64,000 nt of DNA from Saccharothrix sp. S26 (GTDB lineage Bacteria; Actinomycetota; Actinomycetes; Mycobacteriales; Pseudonocardiaceae), in the NCBI RefSeq assembly GCF_021390395.1, contig NZ_JAJUWT010000033.1, forward strand, positions 24,471-88,470, written 5' to 3'. Of the stretch, positions 17,901 to 28,600 are shown piece after piece (position 1 is the stretch's first letter; every line of letters starts with the position of its first letter). A program made the position numbers and the translations under genes. The notes under the pieces are model-generated. The model was not told the DNA's origin. It made no database searches and saw only the letters and a program-made list of their open reading frames with translations.

Positions 17901-20900
17901 CCGGCGGTACCACGAGGTGACCGACGCGGCCGTGGTCGCGGTCGACCGGCGGCTGGTCGCCTACGTGACGCCGCCGGTGAACGACTCGGCGCTGCGCGGC
18001 TTCCTCGGCCAGGTGCTGCCCGCGCACGCCGTGCCCACCACGGTCGTCGGCCTCGACCACCTCGACCGCGACGCGCTGCCGGCACCGCCCGAAGAGCGCT
18101 CGGAAGTTCGCTACGTGGCACCGCGCACACCCGTGGAAGCGGTGCTGGCCGACGTGTTCGCCGAGGTGCTGGGCGCGGCCCGGGTCGGCGTGCGGGACAA
18201 CTTCTTCGCCCTGGGCGGCGACTCGATCCTGGGCATCCAGGTGGTCACCCGCGCCCGGCGCGCGGGCCTGGTGCTGACCTCGCGGGACATCTTCGCGCAC
18301 CAGACCATCGCCGCGATCGCGCCGCACGTCACCCGCGACCTCCCGCCCGCCGCCGACCAGGGCGAGGTCACCGGCGACGCACCGCTCACCCCGATCCAGC
18401 GCTGGTTCCTCGACAGCCACGCGGTGCGGCCCGAGCACTTCGACCAGTCCGTCGTGGTCGACCTCGACGTCGACCTCGACGTGCCCGCGCTGCGCGCCGC
18501 CCTGGCCGCGCTGGTCGGGCACCACGACGCGCTGCGCACCCGGTTCGAGGGCGACCGGCAGGTGGTCGCCCCCGTCACCGACGCCGACCCGCTCGCGCTG
18601 GAGGGCTTCGACCTCACCCGCGGCCCACTGCTGCGCGCCGAGCTGCTGGACAGCGGATCGGTCCGCCTGACCGCGCACCACCTCGTGGTCGACGGCGTGT
18701 CGTGGCGGGTGCTGGTCGAAGACCTGACCACGGCCTACCGCCAGGCGTGCGTAGGGCAGGCGATCCACCTCGGGCCGAAGACGACGTCGTTCCGCGACTG
18801 GGCCACCCGCCTCGCCGACCACGCCCCGCACGGCTTCGACGCCGAGCTCGACCACTGGGCGGCCGTGGCCGCCACGCCGACCGGCATCCCGGTCGACCGG
18901 ACCGGTCCGAACACGGTCGGCTCCCAGCGCGAGGTCACCGTGCGGCTCACCGAGCGGGAGACCGCCGCGCTGCTGCGCGACGTACCCGCCGTCTACCGCA
19001 CGCAGGTCAACGACGTGCTGCTGACCGCGCTGGGCCGGGTGCTGGCCGACTGGACCGGCCGGTCGCGGGTGCTGGTGGACCTGGAGGGCCACGGCCGCGA
19101 GGAGCTGTTCGCCGACGTCGACCTGTCCCGCACGGTCGGCTGGTTCACCACCGTCTTCCCGGTCGCGCTCGACCTGCCCGACGGCGGGTGGGGTGAGGCG
19201 CTGAAGTCGGTGAAGGAGCAGCTGCGGGCCGTGCCCGGGCGGGGCATCGGGTACGGCGCGCTGCGCCACCTGGCCCGCACCGCGCCCGCCTGCGACCCCC
19301 GGGTCTCGTTCAACTACCTGGGCCGGTTCGACGCCGACCAGCGCGACCTGGAGCTGTCCGTCGACCCGCGCGCCCCGCGACCCCACCTGCTGGACGTGGT
19401 CGGGCAGGTGCGCGGCGACCGGCTGGAGTTCACCTTCCACCACAGCGAGAACGTCCACGACCGCGACACCGTCGCGCACCTGGCCGACGCGTTCGCCGAC
19501 GCGCTGCGCGGCATCACGGCCCACTGCGCCGAACCGGGCGCGGGCGGTCGCACGCCGTCGGACTTCCCGCTGGCCGACCTGACCCAGGCCGAGGTCGACC
19601 TGATCACCGGCGAGGACGCCTTCCCGCTCACGCCGATGCAGGCGGGCATGGTGTTCCACGGCCTGGGCGACCAGGGCGTGTACTTCCAGCAGACCACGTT
19701 CGTGGTCGACGGCGTCACCGACCCGGCCGCGTTCGCCGCCGCCTGGCAGCGGGTGGTGGACCGCACGCCCGTGCTGCGCAGCAGCGTGCTGTGGGAGGGC
19801 GTGCGGCAGCCGTTGCAGGTGGTGCACGAGCACGCCGAGGTGCCGTTCACGTTCCTGGACTGGAGCGACCTCGACGAGGCCACCCGCGCCGACCGGCTGC
19901 GCGAGCTGCTGGCGCGCGACCGGGACCAGGGCATCGACCTGGCCAGACCGCCGCTGATGCGGGTCGCCATCGCCCGCCTGTCCCCCACCAGCGTGCAGGT
20001 GCTGTGGACGTTCCACCACGTGCTGCTCGACGGCTGGAGCGTCTTCCACGTGCTGTCCGACGTGCTCGACCCCGGCGCGGAGACCGACCGGCGGCCGTTC
20101 CGCGACTACGTCGCCTGGCTGGCCGAGCAGGACGAGGCCGAGGCGCGGGAGCACTGGCGGCGGGCGCTGGCCGGGTTCGACTCGCCGACGCCGCTGCCCG
20201 CCGACCGGCCGGCCGGGCACGGCACGTCGTCGCGACGCCTGGAGGTCGAGCTGACCGACGAGGAGTCCGCGCGGCTGTACGAGTTCGCCCGCCACCACCG
20301 CGTGACGCCCAGCGCGATCGTGCAGGGCGCGTGGGCGCTGCTGCTGGCCCGGTCCGCCGGCCGGCGTGACGTGTGCTTCGGCGCGACGGTCTCGGGCCGT
20401 CCCGCGGAGCTTCCCGGTGTGGACGCCATCACCGGCATCTTCATCAACACGCTGCCGGTGCGCGTCCAGGTCGACGGCGCCGCACCGGTCGCGGACTGGT
20501 TGCGGGCGTTGCAGGACGCCCAGGTCGAGTCGCGGCGGTTCGAGCACGTGCCGCTGGCCGACATCCAGGCGTGGAGCGAGGTCGAGCGCGGCACGAACCT
20601 GTTCGACAGCGTGGTGGTCTTCGAGAACTACCCGGTCGAGCTGGCCGAGGACCTGGGCCTGCGCGACATCGCCGCGGTCGAGACCACGAGCTTCCCGCTC
20701 AGCGCCACCGTCTACCCGCGGGAACGGCTCGGCCTGCTGCTCGGCTACGAGCCCGCGATGTTCGAGCCCGGCACCGTCGAACGGCTCGCCGAGCGGCTGC
20801 GCAGGCTGCTGGTCGGCCTGGTCGCCGACCCGGACCGGCCGGTGGCCGACGTGCCGTGGCTGTCCGAGGACGAGGTCCGCCAGGTGTTGTTCGACTGGAA

Positions 20901-22602
20901 CGGCACGATGGTCAGCGAGCCGGGCACGACGATCCCCGAGCTGTTCGCCGCCCAGGCCGCGCGCACGCCCGACGCGGTCGCGGTCACGTGCGAGGGCGAG
21001 CACCTGACCTACCGGGAGCTGGACGAGCGCGCGAACCGGCTCGCGCACCACCTGGTCGACCTGGGCGCCGCGCCGGAGCGGATCGTCGCGCTGCGGTTGC
21101 CGCGCTCGCTGGACCAGGTCGTCGCCGTGCTGGCGGTGCTCAAGTCGGGTGCGGCCTACCTGCCGCTGGACCCCGCGTACCCGGCGGACCGGATCGCGGC
21201 CACGATCGAGGACGCCCGACCGGTGGCCGTGCTGTCGGAGCTGCCCGAGCTGACCGGGCTGCCGGACACCGCGCCGGCGGCGGCCCTGCGCCCGGACCAC
21301 GCGGCCTACGTGATCTACACCTCGGGTTCGACCGGACGGCCCAAGGGCGTGGTCATCCCGCACGGCAACGTGGTGCGCCTGTTCTCCGCCACCGACCACT
21401 GGTTCCGGCTCGGCCCCGACGACGTGGTGTCGATGTTCCACAGTTACGCCTTCGACGTCTCGGTCTTCGAGCTGTGGGCCGCGCTGCTGCACGGCGGCCG
21501 GCTGGTCGTGGTGCCGCACGCGGTGTCCCGCTTGCCGCGCGACTTCGCCCGGCTGCTGGTCGACGAGGGCGTGACGATCCTGAGCCAGACGCCGTCGGCG
21601 TTCTACCAGTTGATCCCGGAGCGGCCGACCGGGCTGAGCCTGCGGTGCGTGATCTTCGCCGGCGAGGCGCTGGAGATGGGCAAGCTGGAGGGCTGGGACG
21701 GTCCCGGCACGTTGATCAACATGTACGGCATCACCGAGACCACCGTGCACGTCACCTACACCGAGGCCGACGGCAGCATCGGCGTCGCCATGCCCGACCT
21801 GCGGATCTACGTCCTGGACGAGGACCTCAACCCGGTGCCCGCGGGCGTGCCCGGCGAGATGTACGTGGCCGGACCGGGCCTGGCCCGCGGCTACCTGAAC
21901 CGGCCGGGGCTGACCGCGTCGCGGTTCGTCGCGAACCCGTTCGGCCCACCGGGTTCCCGCATGTACCGCAGTGGTGACCTGGCCCGGTGGGAGGACGGCG
22001 CGTTGCGCTATTTGGGCCGCGCCGACCAGCAGGTGAAGATCCGCGGGTTCCGGATCGAACTCGGCGAGGTCGAATCCGTCCTCGCCGCGCATCCTGCCGT
22101 CGCCCAGGTCGTTGTACTGGCGAACGAACAACGCTTGGTTGCGTACTACGTGCCGGACAAGCCGACTACGGCGACGCAGTTGCGCGACCACACGGCCAAG
22201 GTCCTGCCCGACCACATGGTGCCCGCAGCGTTCGTCGCACTGGAAAGCCTGCCGTTGACCGTGAACGGCAAGCTCGACCGCGTCGCGCTCCCCGCGCCCG
22301 AGCGCGACGCGGTCACGTCCGGGGAGTACGTCGAGCCCCGGACGGAGACCGAAGAGGCCATCGCGGCCATCTGGGCCGACGTCCTCGGCGTGGGCCGGGT
22401 CGGCGTGGAGGACAGCTTCTTCACCCTCGGCGGCGACTCGATCCGCAGCCTGCACATCACGTCCCGGACCAAGGCGGCCTTCGGCGTCGACCTGTCACCG
22501 CGCGACGTCCTCACCGCCCGCACCGTCTCCGCACTGGCCGACCTGGTCGAGGAACTGGTTCTCGCGGATCTCGAAGCCCTCGCTGCCGACACGGAGGCGT
22601 GA
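14908..22602 (+). CDS. NRPS, modules 1-3 (A-T / C-[A remnant]-T-E / C-A-T)
   Basis: 2564 residues. Approximate domains: A1 5-468, T1 472-545, C2 552-962, remnant of an A domain 965-1068, T2 1070-1145, E2 1156-1562, C3 1568-1985, A3 1992-2468, T3 2471-2555. It starts directly with an A domain, so the first residue is loaded unacylated. All three carrier motifs read GGDSI. C2 (HHIVTDGWS) looks LCL-type. C3 (LTPMQAGMVFHG, HHVLLDGWS) looks DCL-type, as expected after E2 (HHLVVDGVSW, EGHGRE). Specificity residues read by eye against GrsA: A1 DALLVGAVV-K (hydrophobic or aromatic, uncertain); A3 DVFSIAMVH-K (near the Thr clade, uncertain). Module 2 has no adenylation core. GAAAGG precedes the ATG. 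Six bases separate it from the next NRPS. The acidic C-terminal helix is a probable docking element. Confidence 0.95.
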   Translation: MTHARTLPELIAAQALRTPDAPAVLSADGALSYRELDERANRLAHLLQAEGARRERVVAVAMPRSVDNVVARLAVLKTGAAYLPIDPDYPADRIAFMVADAEPLLVLDGPRDLAGRPGTAPEAEIHPEDPAYVIYTSGSTGRPKGVVVPHRGLPAFSAAEIEHFAVRPGDRVLQFSSPSFDASVLELCMALPAGAALVVPPPGPLLGDQLAEVIAAFGVTHALIPPVALATMPDVDLPSFRTLVVGGDACPPDLVAKWAPGRRMINAYGPTESTVVTSWSEPLEPGGTPPIGRPIPGTSVRVLDDDLRQAAEGELYVTGVGLARGYLGRPGLTAQRFVADPYGPPGSRMYRTGDVVRTRADGQLEFVGRADHQVKIRGFRVEPGEIEAVLRQQPGVEHAVVVARGEPKRLVAYVVGETDGLRERLAARLPDYLVPSAFVGLAAFPLTPNGKLDRDALPEPVVGDAVTPADHVEPRTPAERRVAEVWSQVLGVPRVGAHDDFFALGGDSILAVRALSRLGGLPVRAMFDHRTVAALTEALPDLDGAPIPRVPRVGPLPLSSAQRRLFSLDGTAEQNTAAGVRLTGPLDVPRLARALDALACRHDALRTTFDVMGDEPVQVVAPRGTIPLRVLPARADATEPSPAELGLDEPFDLRHGPLTRAVLSPLGPDEHLLVLVQHHIVTDGWSVQVLLEELAELYAGGQPAEPAVQYPDFTAWDRTRPEGDPAYWRARLDGVEALDLPTDRPRPPLRTTSGAVLRRPLPADLVRRLAGVGRAHDATLFMTLTAAVQVLLSARSGQRDIAVGTVSSGRDRADLERAVGFFVRTLVLRSWVDPDLPFTAFLDQVRDTALEAFAHDDVPFDRVVEEVRPDPDPSRTPLVQAVVALHQPLLRDPAFGELTAVEHDLPRPVARFDLVVEFWPRGDDLALTLEYNTDLFDAATIEALGDDLEALLRLVVDDPDRPLRGLAALDATADHTASDHTVRIRGTRVDLAEVERAIRRYHEVTDAAVVAVDRRLVAYVTPPVNDSALRGFLGQVLPAHAVPTTVVGLDHLDRDALPAPPEERSEVRYVAPRTPVEAVLADVFAEVLGAARVGVRDNFFALGGDSILGIQVVTRARRAGLVLTSRDIFAHQTIAAIAPHVTRDLPPAADQGEVTGDAPLTPIQRWFLDSHAVRPEHFDQSVVVDLDVDLDVPALRAALAALVGHHDALRTRFEGDRQVVAPVTDADPLALEGFDLTRGPLLRAELLDSGSVRLTAHHLVVDGVSWRVLVEDLTTAYRQACVGQAIHLGPKTTSFRDWATRLADHAPHGFDAELDHWAAVAATPTGIPVDRTGPNTVGSQREVTVRLTERETAALLRDVPAVYRTQVNDVLLTALGRVLADWTGRSRVLVDLEGHGREELFADVDLSRTVGWFTTVFPVALDLPDGGWGEALKSVKEQLRAVPGRGIGYGALRHLARTAPACDPRVSFNYLGRFDADQRDLELSVDPRAPRPHLLDVVGQVRGDRLEFTFHHSENVHDRDTVAHLADAFADALRGITAHCAEPGAGGRTPSDFPLADLTQAEVDLITGEDAFPLTPMQAGMVFHGLGDQGVYFQQTTFVVDGVTDPAAFAAAWQRVVDRTPVLRSSVLWEGVRQPLQVVHEHAEVPFTFLDWSDLDEATRADRLRELLARDRDQGIDLARPPLMRVAIARLSPTSVQVLWTFHHVLLDGWSVFHVLSDVLDPGAETDRRPFRDYVAWLAEQDEAEAREHWRRALAGFDSPTPLPADRPAGHGTSSRRLEVELTDEESARLYEFARHHRVTPSAIVQGAWALLLARSAGRRDVCFGATVSGRPAELPGVDAITGIFINTLPVRVQVDGAAPVADWLRALQDAQVESRRFEHVPLADIQAWSEVERGTNLFDSVVVFENYPVELAEDLGLRDIAAVETTSFPLSATVYPRERLGLLLGYEPAMFEPGTVERLAERLRRLLVGLVADPDRPVADVPWLSEDEVRQVLFDWNGTMVSEPGTTIPELFAAQAARTPDAVAVTCEGEHLTYRELDERANRLAHHLVDLGAAPERIVALRLPRSLDQVVAVLAVLKSGAAYLPLDPAYPADRIAATIEDARPVAVLSELPELTGLPDTAPAAALRPDHAAYVIYTSGSTGRPKGVVIPHGNVVRLFSATDHWFRLGPDDVVSMFHSYAFDVSVFELWAALLHGGRLVVVPHAVSRLPRDFARLLVDEGVTILSQTPSAFYQLIPERPTGLSLRCVIFAGEALEMGKLEGWDGPGTLINMYGITETTVHVTYTEADGSIGVAMPDLRIYVLDEDLNPVPAGVPGEMYVAGPGLARGYLNRPGLTASRFVANPFGPPGSRMYRSGDLARWEDGALRYLGRADQQVKIRGFRIELGEVESVLAAHPAVAQVVVLANEQRLVAYYVPDKPTTATQLRDHTAKVLPDHMVPAAFVALESLPLTVNGKLDRVALPAPERDAVTSGEYVEPRTETEEAIAAIWADVLGVGRVGVEDSFFTLGGDSIRSLHITSRTKAAFGVDLSPRDVLTARTVSALADLVEELVLADLEALAADTEA
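17812..18112 (+). other. Vestigial adenylation domain in NRPS module 2
   Basis: Between the end of C2 and T2 there are only about 100 residues where about 470 are expected. They align with the small C-terminal subdomain of an A domain. VRIRGTRVDLAEVERA matches the A8 motif (KIRGFRVEPGEIEA in module 1), and the end reads LDHLDRDALP where active domains have NGKLDRDALP. The A10 Lys is therefore gone, along with all of A1-A7. The frame is intact on both sides, so this is a clean in-frame deletion inside a living gene, not a frameshift or assembly break. Confidence 0.85.
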
Positions 22603-22608
22603 CCGGAC

Positions 22609-25600
22609 ATGACCACCTCCAAGAACGACCGCATCTCCGCGCTGCCCGAGCACCTGCGGGAGAAGCTGCGCGCGCGGCTGGCCGGCCGGGCCGCGCCCAC
22701 CGCGGACGTGATCCCGCCCGCGCCGCGCGACGAACCGCTGCCGCTGTCCGCGGGCCAGCAGCGGCTGTGGTTCCTGGCCCAGTTCCACCCCGAGAGCACC
22801 GAGTACACCAGCGCGATCGCGTTGCGGCTGACCGGTCGGCTCGACGTGGCGCGGCTGACCGACGCCGTGCGCGGGCTGGTGCACAGGCACGAGTCGCTGC
22901 GCACCACGTTCGACCAGGTCGACGGCCGCCCGGTGCAGGTGGTGCACGACGAGGTCGACCTCGACCTGGCCGCCGTGGACGACCTGCGCGAGGTGCTGGA
23001 CGAGCCGTTCGACCTGCGGCGCGGCCCGCTGTTCCGGGCCGCGCTGAGGACCGAGTCGGCCGACGCGCACGTGCTGCTGCTGACTTCGCACCACATCGTG
23101 GTGGACGGCTGGTCGCTCGGCGTGCTGATCGAGGAGCTGGGCGCGCTCTACCGGGGCGAAACACTGCCCGAGCCGTCGTTGCAGTACGCCGACTACGCCG
23201 TCTGGCAGCGCGGCCGACCGGTGGACACCGGGTTCTGGGTCGACCGGCTGGCCGGTGTCGTGCCGCTGGACCTGCCCACCGACCGGCCGCGGCCGGCGGA
23301 GCGCACGTCGGCGGGCGCGACGCACGAGTTCACCGTGCCCGCCCGGCTCGCGGGCGACCTGGCGGAGCTGGCCAGGGTGAACGAGACCACGCTGTTCACC
23401 ACGCTGATGGCCGCCTGCCAGTTGCTGCTGGCCCGCTACACCGGGCAGGACGACATCGCGGTCGGCACGGTCACCACCGGGCGCAACCGGCCGGAGCTGG
23501 CCGGGCTGGTCGGGTTCCTGGTCGGCACCGTGGTGCTGCGGTCCACTGTGGACACCACGAGGTCGTTCGCCGAGTTCCTGGCGGAGGTCAACCGCACCGC
23601 GCTGGACGCCTTCGCGCACGACGACGTGCCGTTCGACCGGGTGGTGGAGGCGGTGGGCGCGACCCGCGACCCGAGCCGCACGCCGCTGTTCGACGTGATG
23701 GTGGTGCTGCAGAACGCGGGCCGCGCCCTGCCGGAGCTGCCGGGCCTGAGCGTCGAGGAGCACCCGCTCAGCCGCGAGTGGTCCAACTTCGACCTGAGCA
23801 TCGACTTCACCCGCACCGACGACGGCCTGCACGGCCTGGTCGAGTACAGCACCGAGCTGTTCGACGCGGCCACCGTCGACCGGATGGCGCGGCACCTGCT
23901 CGTGCTGCTGGCGGGCGTCACCGCCGACCCGCACCGGCCGATGGCCGAGCTGTCGCTGCTGCTCGGCGACGAGCCCGACGGCCGCGGCCGGGCGCTCGCC
24001 GTGCCGGACACCACGTTCCCGGAGCTGTTCGAGGCGCAGGCGCGCCGCACGCCGGACGCGACGGCGCTGGTGTGCGGGGACACCCGGCTCACCTTCGCCG
24101 AGGTCGACGCGCGGGCCAACCGGCTGGCCCACCACCTGCTGCGCGCGGGCGTCGGGCGCGAGCAGGTCGTCGCGCTGTCGCTGCCGCGCGGCGCCGACTC
24201 GGTGGTCGGCATCCTGGGCATCCTCAAGGCGGGCGCGGTGTACCTGCCGGTCGACCCGGGGCTGCCCGAGGCCCGCCGGCGCTACCTGCTGGAGGACTCC
24301 GGCGCGGTGCTCGTGCTCGACGCGGCGGTCGACACCTCGGGCCTGCCCGACACGCGGCCGGACGTGCCGCTGCGGTCGGACCTCGCGGCCTACGTGATCT
24401 ACACCTCCGGCTCGACCGGCAAGCCCAAGGGCGTCGTGGTCGAGCACCGGCAGTTGGTGAACCTCCTGCACAACCACCGCGACGACTTCGCGCGCGAGCA
24501 CATGAGGGTCGCGGTGTCGGCCGTGTTCTCCTTCGACACGTCGTGGGAGGGCCCGCTGCTCATGGCCGACGGCCACGAGCTGCACGTGCTCACCGACGAC
24601 GTGCGGCTGGAGCCGACCGCGCTGGTGCGGTACGTGCGGGAGCACCGGATCGACTTCCTCGACCTCACCCCGTCGTACGTGCAGCAACTGCTGCCCGCCG
24701 GGCTGCTCGACGGCGAGCACCGGCCCCGGGTGCTGATGCTCGGCGGCGAGGCCCTGGGCCCGGCGCTGTGGCGGGAGCTGGCGCGGGCCGACGTGGCGGC
24801 GCACAACTTCTACGGGCCGACCGAGACCACGGTGGACGCGCTGTCCTGCCTGGTCGAGGGCGACCGGCCGGTCATCGGCCGACCGCTGGCCAACCTCACC
24901 GCGCGGGTGCTGGACGACGACCTGCGGCCGCTGCCGGTGGGCGTGCCCGGCGAGCTGTTCATCGCCGGGCCGCAGGTGGCCCGCGGCTACCTCGACCGGC
25001 CCGGCCTGACCGCGGACCGGTTCCTGGCCGACCCGTTCGGCGAACCCGGCACGCGCATGTACCGCACGGGCGACCGGGTGCGGTGGCTGGCCCTCGACGA
25101 CGCCGACGGGACGCGGCGGACCGCGCTGGAGTTCCTCGGCCGGACCGACGACCAGGTCAAGATCCGCGGGTTCCGGGTCGAGCCCGGCGAGGTCGAGGCC
25201 GCCCTGTCCACCCACCCGAACGTCACCGAGGCCGCCGTCGTGGCCCGCACGGACAACGGGCACGCGCGGCTGGTCGCCTACGTCGTCACGACCGGGCCCG
25301 CCGACCTGCGCGCGCACCTGCGGGACGTCGTGCCGGACTACGCGGTGCCGTCGGCGTTCGTGGAGCTGGACCGGCTGCCCCTGACGCCCAACGGCAAGCT
25401 GGACCGGGCCGCCCTGCCCGCACCCCGCGCGGTCGCCGACGGCGAGTTCGTCGCGCCCCGCACGCCGGTGGAGGCCGAGCTGGCCCGGATCTGGGCCGAG
25501 GTGCTGGGCGCGGACCGCATCGGCGTCGAGGACAACTTCTTCGCCGTGGGCGGCGACTCGATCCTGTCGATCCAGCTCGTGTCACGGGCCCGGCAGGCCG

Positions 25601-28600
25601 GGCTGCACCTGACCTCGCGCGACGTGTTCCGGCACCAGACCGTGGCCGAGCTGGCGCTGGTGGTGTCGGCGGCGGCCGAGACCGCGCCGGAGCCGGTGTT
25701 CACCGGTCCCGCGCCGCTGACCCCGATCCAGCGGTGGTTCTTCGCCGAGCACGGACCGCTGCGCCACTTCACCATGTCGTTGCTGGTCGAGCTGGAACCG
25801 GGGGTGGACGCGGAGGCGTTGCGCGCCGCCGTGCGGACCGTCGTCGGGCACCACGACGCGCTGCGGCTGCGGTTCCGCCAGGTCGACGGGCAGTGGGCGC
25901 AGGAGGTCGCGGACACCGAAATCGACGTGTTCCGGGTCGAGCCGGACGCCGACGTGGAGGCCGTGGCACGGCAGGCGCAGCGCGGCCTGGACCCGGGCGA
26001 GGGACCGCTGCTGCGCGCGGTGTTCTTCCCCGGCGCGCGGCCGGAGCTGCTGCTCACCGTGCACCACCTGGCGGTGGACGGCGTGTCGTGGCGCATCCTG
26101 CTGGGTGACCTGGAGCGGGCCTACCGCGGCGAGCCGCTGGAACCGGTCGGCACGTCGTTCACGCAGTGGGCGCACCGGCTGGCCGAGCACGTGCGGTCCG
26201 GCGCGTTGGACGGCGCGCGGGAGCACTGGGACTCGCTGCCCGAACCCGAGGCGCTGCCGGTGGACCGGGAGGGCGCGAACACCGCGGGCTCGGCGCGCGT
26301 GGTGTCGGTGCGGCTGGACCGGGCGACGACGGAGGCGGTGCTGACCGCCGTGCCGCCGGTGTACCGCACCCAGGTCAACGACGTGCTGCTCAGCGCGGTG
26401 GGCCGGGCGTTGGCCGAGTGGACCGGGCGGGACGCGGTCAGCGTCACGCTGGAGGGCCACGGCCGCGAGGAGCTGGTGCCGGGCGTGGACCTCAACCGCA
26501 CGGTCGGCTGGTTCACCACGCAGTTCCCGGTGGTGCTGCCCTCCACCGACGACTGGGGCCGCACGCTGAAGGCCGTCAAGGAGTCGTTGCGCGCCGCGCC
26601 GCACCGGGGGTTGAGCTTCGAGGCGCTGGGCGGCGGACCGCTGCCGCAGGTCGCGTTCAACTACCACGGCCGCTTCGACGTGGCCGACGGCGGCTTCTAC
26701 CGGGCGCGGCGCGAGGCGGTCGGCGAGGACGTGCCGCCCGACGCGCCGCGCGCCCACCTGATCGAGGTGACCGGGCTGGTCGAGCGCGGCGAGCTGGAGC
26801 TGAGCTGGCAGTACTCCGAGCACGTGCACGACGAGCGGACCGTGCGGCGGCTGGCCGAGCGGACCCTGGCCGGGTTGCGGGAGATCGTCGAGCACTGCGC
26901 CCAGCCGGGTGTCGGCGGTCGCACGCCGTCGGACTTCCCGCTGACCCGGCTCACCCAAGAGCAGGTCGACGCGATCGCCGGGCCGGACGTGGAGGACGTC
27001 CTGCCGCTCACGCCGTTGCAGGCGGGCATGGTGTTCCACAGCCTGGTCGAGCCCGGCACCTACGTGGACCGGATGCGGCTGGTGCTCGACGGCGTGCGCG
27101 ACCCGACGGCGTTGCGCGCGGCGTGGCAACGGGTCGTGGACCGCACGCCCGTGCTGCGGTCGAGCGTGGTGTGGGACGGGGTGGCCGAGCCGGTGCAGGT
27201 CGTGCACCGGCACGTGGAGCTGCCGGACGGGCCGGTGGACGCGCCGTTCGACCTGGGCGTCGCGCCGCTGCTGCGAGTGTCCGTCACGCCGTTGGCCGAG
27301 GACCGCGTCGAGCTGGTCTGGTCGTCGCACCACGTGATCCTCGACGGCTGGAGCACCGCGCAGGTGTTCGGCGAGGTGCTGGAGCACTACCGGGCGATCA
27401 CCACCGGCACGTCCGCCCGGCTGCCCGCCCGCCGGCCGTTCCGGGACTACCTGCACTGGCTCGCCGAGCAGGACGGGGCCGCGGCCGAGGCGCACTGGCG
27501 GTCCGTCCTGTCCGATGTGGACGGACCGACGCCGCTGCCGTTCGACCGGGCACCGACGCGGGCGCACCGCTCGGAGGCGTCGGCGTCGGTGCGGTTCTCG
27601 CTCGACCTGGACGACGCCGCGCAGCGCGCGGGCCTGACCGTGAACACGGTCGTGCAGGGCGCGTGGGCGTTGCTGCTGTCACGGGCCACAGGTGAGGCCG
27701 ACGTGGTGTTCGGCAGCACGGTGTCCGGCCGCCCGGCGGAGCTGGCCGGGGTCGAGTCGATGATCGGCATGCTGATCAACACCGTGCCGGCCAGGGCGGT
27801 CGTGGACCCGACCGCCGAGGTGGGCGCGTGGCTGCGCGGGTTCCAGGCGGCGCAGAGCGAGTCGCGGCGGTTCGAGCACACCTCGTTGGCCGACATCCAG
27901 TCCTGGGTCGGGACGAGGCTGTTCGACTCCGTGGTGGTGTTCGAGAACTACCCGTTCGAGCGCGACGGCGCCGGGCCGCGCGTGGTCGAGGTCGACGCGG
28001 TCGACAACACCACGCTGCCGTTGACGGTGAGCGCGTCGCTGACCGAACGGCTCGACCTCGACCTGGCCTACGACCCCGAACTGTTCGACGCCGCCACCGC
28101 CGAGCGGCTCGCCGGGTGGCTGCGCGAGCTGGTGCGGGCGATCGCGGCCGACCCGACCACCCGGATCGCGGACCTGCCGTGGCTGACCGACGCCGAGCGG
28201 CGCCAGGTGCTGGTGGAGTGGAACCGGACCGCCCGGGACACGCCCTGGGGCCTGTACCCGGAGGTGTTCGCCGAGCAGGCCCGCCGCACGCCGGACGCGA
28301 CCGCGCTGGTCTTCCGGGGCGAGGCGGCGACGTTCGCCGAGCTGGACGCCCGGGTGAACCGGCTGGCGCACCACCTGCTCGCGCACGGCGCGGGTCCGGA
28401 GCGCACGGTCGCGGTCGTGCTGCCCCGCTCGGCCGACCTGGTGGTGGCCGTGCTCGCCGTGCTCAAGGCGGGCGCGGTGTACCTGCCGATCGACCCCGGC
28501 CTGCCCGCCGAGCGCATCGCCTTCCTGCTGCGCGACGCGAGACCGGCGCTGGTGCTGGACGCCGTGCCCGACCTGTCCGGGCTGCCGGACACGCCGCCGC

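Noticed and set aside
15436..22455. Very long antisense open frame (2339 codons) opposite the first NRPS gene
   Set aside because: Composition shadow of the high-GC NRPS; rich in Arg, Gln, His and Val with no domain pattern. Similar shadows lie opposite the second NRPS and the GMC gene.
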